Shown here: piece by piece, positions 26,870 through 36,579 of the stretch | Numbering within the stretch: the first letter of the stretch is position 1 | Layout: each line of letters begins with the position of its first letter | DNA from: an uncultured Erysipelotrichaceae bacterium | GTDB lineage: Bacteria > Bacillota_I > Bacilli_A > Erysipelotrichales > Erysipelotrichaceae | Assembly (NCBI GenBank): GCA_949289855.1 | Contig: CASEPS010000008.1 | Location: forward strand, 1-60,373 | DNA: 60,373 nt | Reading direction: 5' to 3' | Program-made: the position numbers and the translations under genes | Notes under the pieces: generated by a model | The model's database searches: none | What the model was told of the DNA's origin: nothing | What the model saw: the letters and a program-made list of their open reading frames with translations, nothing else

Positions 26870-27835
26870 ATGAGTGTAAACTTTCGTAAAGTAGCTGTAG
26901 TAGGCTGCGGATTTGTCGGCTCTTCCAGTGCTTTTGCTCTGATGCAGAGTGGTCTTTTCTCAGAAATGGTTCTGATCGATGTCATGAAGGATAAGGCAGA
27001 AGGTGAAGCGATGGATATCAGCCATGGCACATCTCTGAATGCACCAATGAACATCTATGCTGGTGATTATTCTGATGCACGCGATGCTGCTATTACTGTT
27101 ATCACAGCAGGTGTTGGTCAGAAGCCTGGTGAAACACGTCTTGACCTCATCAAGAAGAATGTTGGTATTCATTCCGGCATCATGAAGGAAATCCGCGCAC
27201 AGAAGTTTGAAGGTATTCTTCTGGTCGTTGCCAACCCTGTAGATATCCTGACATACTATGCAAAGAAGATGTCCGGTATGCCAGAAAACAAAGTCTTTGG
27301 TTCCGGTACTGTTCTTGATACAGCAAGACTTCGTTACCTGCTTGGCACAAAGCTGGATGTTGACTCCCGTTCTGTCCATGCGTATGTCATTGGTGAACAT
27401 GGTGACTCCGAAATTGCTACATGGAGCTGTGCAAATGTCTCCGGTGTTCCGCTGAAGGACTTCTTCGCATTACGTGGTATGGGTGACCAGGATCTTGACC
27501 TTGCGGAAAAGGATATCGCTGATGATGTCAAGAATGCGGCATATCGCATTATTGAAAAGAAGCGTGCAACATACTATGGTATTGCAATGTCTGTTGTGAG
27601 AATCTGCCGTGCTGTTCTCAAGGATGAAAAGTCTGTACTGCCGGTTTCTACAACACTGGATGGAAGCTATGGTATTGATGGTGTATCACTCTCTGTTCCG
27701 GCAATCGTTGGCAGAAATGGTGTAGAAGGACTTGTTCCGGTATCCCTTTCTGAAGAAGAGCGTGATGAACTTGTTTCTTCTGCAGAAGTATTGAAGAAGA
27801 ACATGGAAGGCATTGACTTCACAATCAACGACTAA
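26870..27835 (+). CDS. ldh: L-lactate dehydrogenase
   Basis: A 321-residue NAD-dependent dehydrogenase that reduces pyruvate to L-lactate and regenerates NAD+ in fermentation. The Rossmann motif is VVGCGFVGSSSAFAL, the NAD-selecting Asp ends VLIDV, and the active site shows the substrate-loop segment QKPGETRLDL (Arg) and the catalytic His in VIGEHGDSE. The sequence favours LDH over malate dehydrogenase through the Gln in GVGQKPGETR. The start ATG follows AGGAGGAAAACAAAAC. Monocistronic, with its own promoter and terminator; likely highly expressed. Confidence 0.95.
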   Translation: MSVNFRKVAVVGCGFVGSSSAFALMQSGLFSEMVLIDVMKDKAEGEAMDISHGTSLNAPMNIYAGDYSDARDAAITVITAGVGQKPGETRLDLIKKNVGIHSGIMKEIRAQKFEGILLVVANPVDILTYYAKKMSGMPENKVFGSGTVLDTARLRYLLGTKLDVDSRSVHAYVIGEHGDSEIATWSCANVSGVPLKDFFALRGMGDQDLDLAEKDIADDVKNAAYRIIEKKRATYYGIAMSVVRICRAVLKDEKSVLPVSTTLDGSYGIDGVSLSVPAIVGRNGVEGLVPVSLSEEERDELVSSAEVLKKNMEGIDFTIND

Positions 27836-27843
27836 TGTTTCAT

Positions 27844-27875
27844 AAAGCTGCAGCCATGTGCTGTGGCTTTTTTCT
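27844..27875 (+). terminator. Terminator of ldh
   Basis: AAGCTGCAGC and GCTGTGGCTT pair (two G-T pairs) and are followed by TTTT. Confidence 0.7.
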
Positions 27876-27884
27876 TTTGGAACA

Positions 27885-27911
27885 AAGAAAACCAGGAGTA
27901 TGTACTCCTGG
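27885..27911 (-). terminator. Terminator of the giant surface protein gene
   Basis: ACCAGGAGTA and TACTCCTGGT form a perfect 10-bp stem; on the minus strand it is followed by TTTTCTTTG. Confidence 0.7.
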
Positions 27912-27925
27912 TCCTCTATGAAAGC

Positions 27926-30900
27926 TCAGCTCTCTCTTCTCTTTTTGTGGAGGTAGATGGCAATGCTGCCTGTAAGAATGAACAATGTCATCCAGAGATA
28001 GAGATGCCGGTTTACACCAGTACCTGGTCCTTTGTTTTCACCGTCTGCCTTCTGTTCATCACTTCCTGATTCTGGTTTCTCTTCCTCAACTGGCGCAGGA
28101 TTGACGGTAACAGTAACGGTTGTGCTGTTACCTGCTTTGTCCGTTGCGACAATTGTCTGTTCTCTATCTTCTGGATGCAGGGTGAATGTACCATTGGTTA
28201 CAGTTACTTCTGTTCCATTGACTGTCAATGTTGCAAGGTTGACTTCTTCAATGGTCACTTCTGTTTCTCCACTATATATTCCGCCATCTTCAACACCTTT
28301 GAATACCGGTGCCGTATCATCAGCGGCAACCGCAACAGGTTCATCTTCAGCTACATCCTGTCTTACCTTGTCACCGGTGACTTCCAGTCTTTCAAATGCG
28401 ATGGTAGTTTCTTTTTCCTTTGCATCATCTTTGACCTTGAAGTGCAGTGTCACAAATGTGCCGGATGCCTTTTCTGTAGAAAGGTTGTCCCTTGTTGCAA
28501 GGATACGGAATGGAACCTTTGTGATGTCTTCCGTAACAAAGTATTGTTCTTCCGCAAACATATCACCCAGTGTGTACTTCTCTAATGCAAGCACATCCGG
28601 ATCATAGTCAATACCGGCAAGAATGCCCCAGACATCCATCTCTTTGTCCAGATTCATGGTGACATCAAATGTCCTGCCGCGGTTGAGGACAACTTCATCC
28701 GGTGAAAGTGTCATTGCATCTTCGTCTGTCACATTGACGGTTGTTTCCTGTTTGTTGATCAATGTATTGATGGACAGTCCTTTCAGAAGTGCACTTACAT
28801 TGTCGCTGCTGCGACCGGTCATGATGGTCAGCGCACCACCAGCATCATTGAAGACAAATCTGGCACGTTTTGTTCCTTCTCCTGCAGCAAGATAATTTCT
28901 GCGTTCACCCGGGGTGATGGAGATTTCAAATGTATCGTTTGCCTTTGGCGCAAGAGGCATGAATGTGAATGACTTTGTTGTGGCAAGTTCCTGTTTCGTG
29001 ATGGTTTTTGTCTCTGCCAGTTCTAATGTTGAAAGATCATCAGACAGCTTGTATAGCTTATAGACAAGTGTCTGATCATCCAGAAGATCAGAATATTCTT
29101 CTGGAATTTCGACAGTAACCTGCCAGTTGGCTACACTGATCTTTGGCCTTGGTGGATCCTGGGTTGCCTTATTGATGACAAGGCTTGCCGTATTGTTGTT
29201 GAGAATGAGGTTATTGACAGCTTTATAGTTATCATCTGCTGCTCTTGAAACACGGACAAGGTAACTGCCGGAATCAACAGGTTGTGTATCTGTCCATTCA
29301 TCGCTGCCAGTATCTGTTTTGTACTGGATGGTAAAGGAATCTGCAGGGACATCTGACTTGTTACTGACAAGCGGGAAGGCATGGCTGTTACCATCATAGG
29401 AGACAGTTTCAACTGCACCATTTGCCCCGGTGATATCGTTTGCCGTAATTTCCTGTTTCCTTTGCCACCTTGCATAGAGGGTGACATCTCCAGTACCTTC
29501 AAATACCGTATCTGCTTTGACTTCTGTACCACCTGTTTCAGCAGTAAACCAGCCGAGGAATTTCATGTTCTCATCACTCAATACTGGTAATTCTCCATAG
29601 GTATTGCCATATTGAATGGTTCTGTCTTCCGGGGAAGTACCGGTTGTTGTCACAAAGTGCACGGTATAGGTTTGTGCCTGCCAGCCGGCATAGAGTGTAA
29701 TGTCATTTGCTGGCATCTTGTAGGTGGAGAAGTCTACTGGTGTTGTAAGAGATGGATCGCTGAACCATCCGGTAAAGGTATGGGCAGTCTTTGATGGATC
29801 TTTTGGGCGAATCAGCAGTGAACCTTCCGGATATCGCTGCTCATGTATTGTTGTGCCACCACCTGTATCAAAGGAAACAGTATGGGATGTCTTTGTCTCA
29901 TCTGCTGCACAGGTAACCGTGTAGGTAATAGAACTATCAGATGGTCCCTGCACTGGCGAGATGGAAAGGATAGTCGCATTTTCTCCACCATATTGTCTGA
30001 TGTAGTCCATCAGTCCATCAAAGGATGGTGTTGTACCTGCTTCAAATTTCACTTCGACATCTGGTACAGCATTGCCAAGTCCGATAAATGTATAGGTAGC
30101 GGTAAATGTAGTATCAAGATATTCCGCATTGAACGATGCCCCAATTGTGCCATACGTTTCCGCAAAGAAGAGATCTGCCGTCATGGTAAGCGGAACATCA
30201 GCTTCTGTATCTTTTGGATCCGCAAGGCGCAGGAAGCGGGTATATGTCGTTGTGGTGTGGTTACGTGTACCGGTAGAAGAGAGGTCATTGAAATTGAACG
30301 TACCACCATACTTTGTACTGTAGGTACGGGTTTCCACACTGCCATCTTCTTTCTGTACATTATTGATGGTTACGGTGTAGTTTTTCAATGTTGTATTGAA
30401 GTAGAAAATCTTATCACTTGTCAGGGTGATATTCTCAGTTGGTTCACTGTAACCACCGATGGATTCATATTTGACATTTGTGCCATCTTCCAATGTGTAC
30501 CTGTCATAACCGATGAGTTCTTTTACTTCATCTTCGGTTGGCAGATTGAAGGTGTCAAACCTTCCATATCTTTCACTCCATACAGTTGTATAACCATCGG
30601 TTTCATTGCCGACCGCAATGGAAGCAGTGAATTTTTCGTTCTGTTCCGCTTCGGTATAGTTTGTCCAGATGACAGGTACGACAATGTCGATGTCATATTT
30701 TGAGAAGGAAAGCTTGCCACCTCTCCAGGTAACGCGCATCGTAGTTCTGAGGACACGTTCTCCTTCCGGCACATCGACAGTGATGACACCAGCATCATCC
30801 ATCGTAAAGCGCTTATCATCAAAGGTGATGTTGAAGCGGTTGAGGTCATATGGTGCTTCACGCATATCACCACTGGTGAGATCAATCTGCTTCATGGTGC

Positions 30901-33900
30901 GATAGATTTGTGGTAATTCCATCGTGATGCCATTGCTGGAATTCTGGTCTCTGTCTTTGATATACAATGGATCATTGCCATCTTCCTGCAGGGCAAAGTC
31001 ATGTACATTTTCCTTGTCACCTGCTGTCAGAAGCGGGAATTCTCCATCATAGAGGGTTGGTTCATATTTGATGAGGTTAAGGAACACCTGGGCTTTGAAT
31101 TTGACTGTGACAAACAGGCCGAAGTCAACATAGAGGGCACCAAGCATTTCTTCTGTATCATTAAAGGCTGGTGTATTGGCTGGCCGCAGCTTTTCGAAGG
31201 TGTAGATGAAATAGCCATTGAGTTTGAGGTAGGCGCCAAACTGGGCAATGGCACCAACACTGGCTATGTCAGTAATCAGAATACCAAAGGCAATTTCTGC
31301 TCTGATACCTGCTCTAACACCAAGTGTTCCCATAACATAGAACTGGAAGTGGAATCGTTCATCTACCAGGTCAACTTCGCTTGATCCGGATGTTCCTTCC
31401 AGAATATGTAACCAGAAGCTGTAGCGTTTGCCGATCTGGTATTCGAAGTCTGCCCCAAGGGAAATGTTCATACTTGCCTCAATGAGGAAGTTGACCTTTA
31501 TATCTACCGCAACAACACCAAGGTACTTGGTGGCTTTGAACATCTCCTTGTTGAATAACTGAATCCAGTCACATTCCATCTGCAACATCTGTTTGTAGCG
31601 TTCCATGAGCGCTTCCGTACCGGTTCTCGCTTCAACTTCATCTTCGGCACCAAGTACTTCATCGAGTGCATCGCTGACATCTTCACCGAGAAGTTCCTTT
31701 TCCAGTTCATTAAAGGAATATTCTTTGCCATCGATTTCCACCTTTGGCAACATGTTCTTGTAACTTTCGATCTGTGTCAGAATGTCTGTTACAGCCTGTC
31801 CTTTTTTGGCATACCGCTTTGCCTTTGTGGCAAGGGTATCAATCTTACGCAATGCTTCTTTGACACGTGGTGTAGCATGGGGACCATTATAATCATTCGC
31901 CAGTGCTTTCCATTTCTTCGTGGATGAAGGGTCACTGGCAACGGTATATGTCCTTGCGCCAATGGACATGGCTGTAAAATCACCAATATCGACGGAACTT
32001 CTGACTTCCACTTCCTGCAGGACCGGAATGATGAAATACCATTTCCATCTTGTCGAAACATCCGCATCAACATCGAGCATGACTTCCTGTTCAAATGCCG
32101 CATTCAGGGAGAGTTTGATGGAAGAAGCAGCAGTGGTTGTCATCTTTGATGTGAAGGAAAGGGTAATACCGACTTCCAGCCGTAGACCTACACCATTATC
32201 CTCAAAGTGTCTGTCCTTGAAGAATTCCGCATGGATATAAGGGTCTTCCACTAAAAATTTGTTTTTGCCTTTGCCAAAGATAGCTGGTTTTTCTGAGGAA
32301 AGTACAGCCGCCTGGATTTCCGATGGGGAAATGTTATTAGCCTGCAATCTTGCCTGTACTTCGGGTGTTTCAAGGGCACTGGCAGCGATCTGTGTCATTG
32401 CCTCATCCATGAAGCCACTTTCTTCAGCCTGCTTTTCAATTTCCGCAAGGGTTTCTTCCTGATTGATGCTTTCAAGGATTTCATCGCTGCTCACCGGCTG
32501 GCTGACATAGAAGTTCATGTAGTTTTCAATGTCTTCTTTTGAAATGACTTTGTACCAGGCAGTTTCGTTTTCAATACGGGTTACCTGTCCATAGACAACC
32601 GGTGTATTTTCATCTACTTCTTCCATTTCTACTGTATAGAAAATAAGGAAGTCATTGATATCCACCTGTGGGGCAGTGCTTTCTCCAAGCATTGTCCAGG
32701 CATTTGTGTCATAGCTGTTAATGTCGATGGAACCTTCTGTGCCTTCTGGCAGGGTGTCCACCTTGAAAGGAATGGAATCCGGCATGGCAAGTACTTCTTC
32801 CGTATCGTTTTCATCCAGACTTTCAAAGCTGTATGTATCACCACTTACTGCTGTGATGCGGATAAATGCCATCGCATCATCTTCGTAATCATTGGTTGTA
32901 TAATCCCTGTCTCTTGGGTCGGTTGTTTCATAGATGGAAACAATATCACCTGTTTCAAGGTTCTGTGTGGTCATATTGAAAGTACCGGTGACCTTTGTTT
33001 CACTTTCTTCATTGCTCAACAAGCCGTTTTCAATGACATCCAGTGTTTCACTGCCGATGGTATATTGCATTTCGGCCGTGTCCTGGATGAAGATCATGTC
33101 CGGGTTATAGACAATATTGTCCACTTCATCTTTATGGATGATGAAGTTTACCGTGCGGAACATCGCATCTTTGTCATGAAAGTTCAAACCATCTGAAAGG
33201 GTCAGGGCATACGTGGAACCAGGGTTAAAACCACTAACAGCATAGATGGTAAATGTGCCATTCCCGTTGTCTTTGACGGCTGTTTCAACCGGTTCTGTAC
33301 CATCCTTTGTGACAAGGCTGTACATTGCTTTGACGTCATCTGGCGTAGAAACATTACCAGAAACCGTAAAGGAAACATCTGTTGGCTGGTCTTCCAATGC
33401 AAAGGAAGTGATCGTCAGTTCTTCCTGTGTCGGGGTGTCTTCATAGACGGCGGTGAGGTTGAGATCAGTTGTAATGACTTCTGTATCTTTCTGGTAGACG
33501 GTACCATCTTCCTTTACCCATTCTTTGAAGATACCTTCTTCTTTCTGGGGTACTGGCAGTTCACCGCGGTATGGGTAACCTTCGCCTGCCTCAATGGACG
33601 CAAAGTCTCCACCACCATCACTGTTGAAGGAAATAGTATGGAGTTCCGGGGTGAGTGTGTCACGGTTATTGACAAGGTAGTCTTTGACCATTGTGACATC
33701 GGTGTCATCGATGATGCCATCCGCATTGACATCGGCTTCTTTGAAATGAATGGAAGAGACAGCCTCTTCTTCTTGTGAGATATATCTCTCCATGAGGTTG
33801 ACATCCATCAGTTCCACAGCCTTGTTTCCATCCGCATCACCATACAGGGTATTGTCTATGGCAAATACCGGATGGGAAACCTGTGGAAGGACAGATGTAA

Positions 33901-33940
33901 AGATACTGCAGGACAGTATCAGCGTGATGATTTTCTTCAT
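27926..33940 (-). CDS. Giant surface protein with N-terminal dockerin and C-terminal cohesin-like domain
   Basis: A 2004-residue secreted protein. A signal peptide covers about 1-28. Residues about 34-95 form a type I dockerin: two Ca-binding repeats, DADGNKAVELMD and DVNADGIIDDTD, each followed by a helix. An InlB/Listeria-Bacteroides-type repeat follows, and two more lie near 1420-1560 (GWFSDPSLTTPVDFSTYKMP and GWFTAETGGTEV). The central 600-1000 region is large and unassigned. An MBG-like domain precedes a cohesin-like domain (about 1744-1870; PDEVVLNRGRTFDVTM, WGILAGIDYDPDVLALEKY). An Ig-like domain, a Pro/Glu linker, GPGTG, a hydrophobic helix and KKRRES end the chain, a degenerate sortase or membrane anchor. 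ATG 33940 is preferred over the ATG six bases upstream because AGGGAAG is then correctly spaced. Confidence 0.85.
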   Translation of the reverse strand: MKKIITLILSCSIFTSVLPQVSHPVFAIDNTLYGDADGNKAVELMDVNLMERYISQEEEAVSSIHFKEADVNADGIIDDTDVTMVKDYLVNNRDTLTPELHTISFNSDGGGDFASIEAGEGYPYRGELPVPQKEEGIFKEWVKEDGTVYQKDTEVITTDLNLTAVYEDTPTQEELTITSFALEDQPTDVSFTVSGNVSTPDDVKAMYSLVTKDGTEPVETAVKDNGNGTFTIYAVSGFNPGSTYALTLSDGLNFHDKDAMFRTVNFIIHKDEVDNIVYNPDMIFIQDTAEMQYTIGSETLDVIENGLLSNEESETKVTGTFNMTTQNLETGDIVSIYETTDPRDRDYTTNDYEDDAMAFIRITAVSGDTYSFESLDENDTEEVLAMPDSIPFKVDTLPEGTEGSIDINSYDTNAWTMLGESTAPQVDINDFLIFYTVEMEEVDENTPVVYGQVTRIENETAWYKVISKEDIENYMNFYVSQPVSSDEILESINQEETLAEIEKQAEESGFMDEAMTQIAASALETPEVQARLQANNISPSEIQAAVLSSEKPAIFGKGKNKFLVEDPYIHAEFFKDRHFEDNGVGLRLEVGITLSFTSKMTTTAASSIKLSLNAAFEQEVMLDVDADVSTRWKWYFIIPVLQEVEVRSSVDIGDFTAMSIGARTYTVASDPSSTKKWKALANDYNGPHATPRVKEALRKIDTLATKAKRYAKKGQAVTDILTQIESYKNMLPKVEIDGKEYSFNELEKELLGEDVSDALDEVLGAEDEVEARTGTEALMERYKQMLQMECDWIQLFNKEMFKATKYLGVVAVDIKVNFLIEASMNISLGADFEYQIGKRYSFWLHILEGTSGSSEVDLVDERFHFQFYVMGTLGVRAGIRAEIAFGILITDIASVGAIAQFGAYLKLNGYFIYTFEKLRPANTPAFNDTEEMLGALYVDFGLFVTVKFKAQVFLNLIKYEPTLYDGEFPLLTAGDKENVHDFALQEDGNDPLYIKDRDQNSSNGITMELPQIYRTMKQIDLTSGDMREAPYDLNRFNITFDDKRFTMDDAGVITVDVPEGERVLRTTMRVTWRGGKLSFSKYDIDIVVPVIWTNYTEAEQNEKFTASIAVGNETDGYTTVWSERYGRFDTFNLPTEDEVKELIGYDRYTLEDGTNVKYESIGGYSEPTENITLTSDKIFYFNTTLKNYTVTINNVQKEDGSVETRTYSTKYGGTFNFNDLSSTGTRNHTTTTYTRFLRLADPKDTEADVPLTMTADLFFAETYGTIGASFNAEYLDTTFTATYTFIGLGNAVPDVEVKFEAGTTPSFDGLMDYIRQYGGENATILSISPVQGPSDSSITYTVTCAADETKTSHTVSFDTGGGTTIHEQRYPEGSLLIRPKDPSKTAHTFTGWFSDPSLTTPVDFSTYKMPANDITLYAGWQAQTYTVHFVTTTGTSPEDRTIQYGNTYGELPVLSDENMKFLGWFTAETGGTEVKADTVFEGTGDVTLYARWQRKQEITANDITGANGAVETVSYDGNSHAFPLVSNKSDVPADSFTIQYKTDTGSDEWTDTQPVDSGSYLVRVSRAADDNYKAVNNLILNNNTASLVINKATQDPPRPKISVANWQVTVEIPEEYSDLLDDQTLVYKLYKLSDDLSTLELAETKTITKQELATTKSFTFMPLAPKANDTFEISITPGERRNYLAAGEGTKRARFVFNDAGGALTIMTGRSSDNVSALLKGLSINTLINKQETTVNVTDEDAMTLSPDEVVLNRGRTFDVTMNLDKEMDVWGILAGIDYDPDVLALEKYTLGDMFAEEQYFVTEDITKVPFRILATRDNLSTEKASGTFVTLHFKVKDDAKEKETTIAFERLEVTGDKVRQDVAEDEPVAVAADDTAPVFKGVEDGGIYSGETEVTIEEVNLATLTVNGTEVTVTNGTFTLHPEDREQTIVATDKAGNSTTVTVTVNPAPVEEEKPESGSDEQKADGENKGPGTGVNRHLYLWMTLFILTGSIAIYLHKKRRES

Positions 33941-33969
33941 GTGCATCTTCCCTGTTACACAAATTCCCT

Positions 33970-33989
33970 TTTGTTAATCCTAACAAAAA
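33970..33989. promoter_or_regulatory. 20-bp inverted repeat upstream of the giant surface protein gene
   Basis: TTTTGTTA and TAACAAAA flank a four-base centre. The site lies between the LuxR-type regulator and the surface protein gene. It resembles, but is two bases shorter than, Rex-type operators. It also partly overlaps the T-run of the upstream terminator. Confidence 0.4.
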
Positions 33990-34043
33990 AGCCGGTTTTC
34001 CCCATCGCCCGTCACAGGGTGTAAAACGGGCGGGGAAATCCGG
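33984..34043 (-). terminator. Large hairpin terminator after the LuxR-type regulator
   Basis: A long, nearly continuous stem (CCGG..TTCCCC..CGCCCGT pairing with ACGGGCGGGGAAATCCGG at 34026-34043) is followed on the minus strand by TTTTTTG. It may also act as an attenuator for the surface protein gene downstream, since little room is left for a separate promoter. Confidence 0.65.
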
Positions 34044-34074
34044 TTCATCACTTCAACATATACTGTTTGAGCTG

Positions 34075-35215
34075 TTATCTCTGGTGAATGCCAAGCTTTT
34101 GTAAAACAATGGAAATGTAGTGTTTGACGGTATGGGTGGAGATGTTCATATGGGAAGCAATTTCCTGGTTTGTCCAGCCTCTTGCAGCAAGCATCGCCAC
34201 CGCAAATTCTGTTGTGGTAAGGTCATCTGCCACATCTTCACCGGTTTCCGGGTTGTGAATTCTGCGCCAGCCATTAGAAAAGCGGTAGGTGATTTCAATG
34301 ATGCGCTTAAAGTCTTCTGGCCACTTTGGTTTGATCACCGATTCGAGCATTCCTCCCAATAACCCATGGTGTTCGCCAAAGGCTTCAACGAGATCATCAG
34401 GTCTTGCGATCTGCCATGCCGCAAGCAGGTGATGTTCTGCCTGTTCTTTCTGCTTGAGGCTCATATAATCCATAACCGCAACAAGGTGCAGGTAAATGGC
34501 AGGGATGGGATATTGTTCAGCCCCCCATTTCCAGGGTAGCTTCGGTGATTCCAACACTTTTGCCATAGTCACCTTTGAGATAGAGGTAATGGGCTTCAAC
34601 ATAGAGGGCAAAAGCTCTGAGACCAGCCGGAAGCAGGGAAAGAAATGACTGGATAGCTGGCATTTCTTCGGGTAAAGGAAGGTGTAAGAGTACCGCTGAA
34701 GTAAAAGCGATGAAATCTTCTGCAGCCTTGGGACTGGCTGCGCTTTTTGTCAGGGCATCATGGATGAGGGCAAGGGCATGCTTTGCCTGTTGTGTTTCAC
34801 TCAGGGAAAGGCTTGCATACGCATAGATGAGACTTGCCGAAAGGCGATGGACTACACTTTCACATTGCATATATGGTTGTGCCTTTTCAATGGCTTTTTC
34901 AGGCTGCCCGCTGAAATAGTAATATTCCGCCATGGCAATATCCTTGTCTTCTCTGCATGATAAGTGCTCAATTGCATCAAGGCATGAGCCAGGTGTAAAC
35001 AGTGTATTCATTAATGGCATCAGACCACTGAAAGAAACAGGTTTTGTCCTTTGTGCATGGCGTGGATCATCTGATTTGGTGGCAGTGGTGGGTATTTCCC
35101 ATGATCTGCCAAATTTCCGACAGCCTTCAATTCTTCCTTCTGCACAATATCTCTGCACTAATCTTGGGGAAATGTTCCATTTTTCCGCAGCTTCTTTAAC
35201 CGTCATGTATTCCAT
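34075..35215 (-). pseudogene. LuxR-type regulator split by a frameshift in a G6 tract
   Basis: The first frame (35215 down to 34517) encodes a MerR/excisionase-like DNA-binding domain (YMTVKEAAEKWNISPRLVQR, residues about 3-50) and TPR-like helices, then stops at ATG GGG GGC TGA. The second frame (from about 34611 down to 34075) continues without loss (WGAEQYPIPAIYLHLVAVMD) and ends in a LuxR/GerE helix-turn-helix (LAARGWTNQEIASHMNISTH, TVKHYISIVLQKLGI). Removing one G from the six-G run (C's at 34521-34526) joins both frames into about 379 residues. It is either an inactivated gene, a slippage-controlled one, or a sequencing error. The start at 35215 follows AAGGAG. Probable target: the adjacent surface protein gene. 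Confidence 0.75.
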
Positions 35216-35259
35216 ATGCCGTACTCCTTGTATTCGCAATAGCGAACAGTTCTTCTTTT

Positions 35260-35967
35260 CTATAGTGTATACATGTTTTTCAGTTCATCCCGGTTGATCA
35301 CCCTGAGCCTTCCGTTTCCTTCCCGGCGGATGAGGTTATTCTTTTCCATTTTGGAAAGATAGCGGGAAATGGTTTCCCGGCGCAAGCCGATGGAAGCCGC
35401 AATATCATCGAGTTTCATATCGATGGTACTGCCGATGCATCGTGCATCACGGAACAACAGAAATGCGGCAATGCGTTCCTCGGGATGGCGGATGCTGAAG
35501 AGGAAGGCCTTCTCGTTGGCATCCTGCAATTCCTTTGACAACATTTCGATGAGATACATTGCGGTTTCCGGGCTATTGCGCAACACTTCCATAAAGTCAT
35601 TGCGGCTGATGCGGCACAAAACCACTTCCGTCAAGGCAACAATATCATACTGGTATGTATGTTCTGGCAGAAACATGCCATGCCAGATTGCCTGACCTTC
35701 ATGTAATACATCCAGGATATGTTCATCGCCATTACTGTCAATATGACATGTCTTGATGCGTCCACGGGTGATGACTAATACTTCATCAATGGCGTCTCCT
35801 TCATTGACGATTCTTTCATTTTTCATATGCATTGTCCGGGTATGGTTTACCAGCAATTTGTTTTTTGCGTCTGCTGGCAATTCCCTGAACAGCCGGATGG
35901 AATCAATGCAATGTTCGTGGTGTTTTGTGAATGGACAGTTGTTATCGCAATGCAGTTCCTGACTCAT
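35260..35967 (-). CDS. Crp/Fnr-family transcriptional regulator
   Basis: A 235-residue regulator with an N-terminal cyclic-nucleotide-binding-type beta barrel (about 30-140) and a C-terminal winged helix (IDMKLDDIAASIGLRRETIS, then RYLSKMEKNNLI). Three cysteines (7, 11, 20; CDNNC and HEHC) precede the barrel, a pattern compatible with a redox or Fe-S sensor but not identical to classical Fnr. Residues for cAMP binding are not evident. The start ATG overlaps the stop of the upstream phosphodiesterase gene. Target genes are unknown. Confidence 0.85.
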   Translation of the reverse strand: MSQELHCDNNCPFTKHHEHCIDSIRLFRELPADAKNKLLVNHTRTMHMKNERIVNEGDAIDEVLVITRGRIKTCHIDSNGDEHILDVLHEGQAIWHGMFLPEHTYQYDIVALTEVVLCRISRNDFMEVLRNSPETAMYLIEMLSKELQDANEKAFLFSIRHPEERIAAFLLFRDARCIGSTIDMKLDDIAASIGLRRETISRYLSKMEKNNLIRREGNGRLRVINRDELKNMYTL

Positions 35968-36509
35968 ACAAAGCTTACCTCCATATACGGTTTGTGGTCT
36001 TTTGTATATACGGTAAATCCATGTTCATCCAGTATGCCATAGGTGGCAGGATGACCACCTTTTGGCAAAGAGATGGAACCTGGGTTCAAAAGATACATAC
36101 CATCTTTTTCATCTGCGGTTGGAATATGGGTATGCCCACTTAAAAAGATGTCACCCGCATCCATTTCTGGAAGGTTATCAGGTCCATAGACATGACCATG
36201 GCTCATGATAAGACGATGTCCTTTGAAAGGGATGATATTGGTGGTGGAAAGGCAGGGGAACTGTAATACCATCTGGTCGACTTCTCCATCGCAATTGCCC
36301 CGCACTGCAATGATTCTGTTTTTATGGCGGTTCATGATTTCTATGACTGCCTTTGGTGCATAATCGGCTGGTATGTCATTGCGTGGCCCATGGTATAAGA
36401 TGTCACCAGGGGTGCAAATCCATTCAGCCTGGTGGAATTGAAGTGCTTCTTCCATGGCTTTTGCGCCAGAAAGAGCACCATGTATATCGGATATGACAAG
36501 ATATTTCAT
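35964..36509 (-). CDS. YfcE-family phosphodiesterase
   Basis: A 181-residue metallophosphoesterase. The motifs are ISDIHGA (D-x-H), TPGDILYHGPRND (GDxxxHGPRN, the family hallmark), VRGNCDGEVD (GNCD), MSHGHVYGP (SHGH) and SGHTH. YfcE-type enzymes hydrolyse phosphodiesters in vitro. The start at 36509 follows AAGAGGTAACAAT; longer readings overlap coaBC. A minus-strand -10 TATAAT lies about 20 bases upstream, interleaved with the coaBC promoter. Confidence 0.9.
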   Translation of the reverse strand: MKYLVISDIHGALSGAKAMEEALQFHQAEWICTPGDILYHGPRNDIPADYAPKAVIEIMNRHKNRIIAVRGNCDGEVDQMVLQFPCLSTTNIIPFKGHRLIMSHGHVYGPDNLPEMDAGDIFLSGHTHIPTADEKDGMYLLNPGSISLPKGGHPATYGILDEHGFTVYTKDHKPYMEVSFV

Positions 36510-36524
36510 ATTGTTACCTCTTGT

Positions 36525-36552
36525 TTGATTATACCAGAAGAAATTGTACAAT
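36525..36552 (+). promoter_or_regulatory. Promoter of coaBC, interleaved with the divergent yfcE promoter
   Basis: TTGATT (36525-36530) and TACAAT (36547-36552) are 16 bases apart. The minus-strand TATAAT for yfcE lies within the same 12 bases (36527-36535), so the two promoters compete. Confidence 0.55.
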
Positions 36553-36579
36553 GTATGGAGATGCAAGGAGTGAAAAACC

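Noticed and set aside
29843-30703. 286-codon plus-strand frame opposite the giant surface protein
   Set aside because: Antisense shadow of a continuous 2004-residue frame; composition dominated by Cys, Ile and Phe from reverse-read codons.
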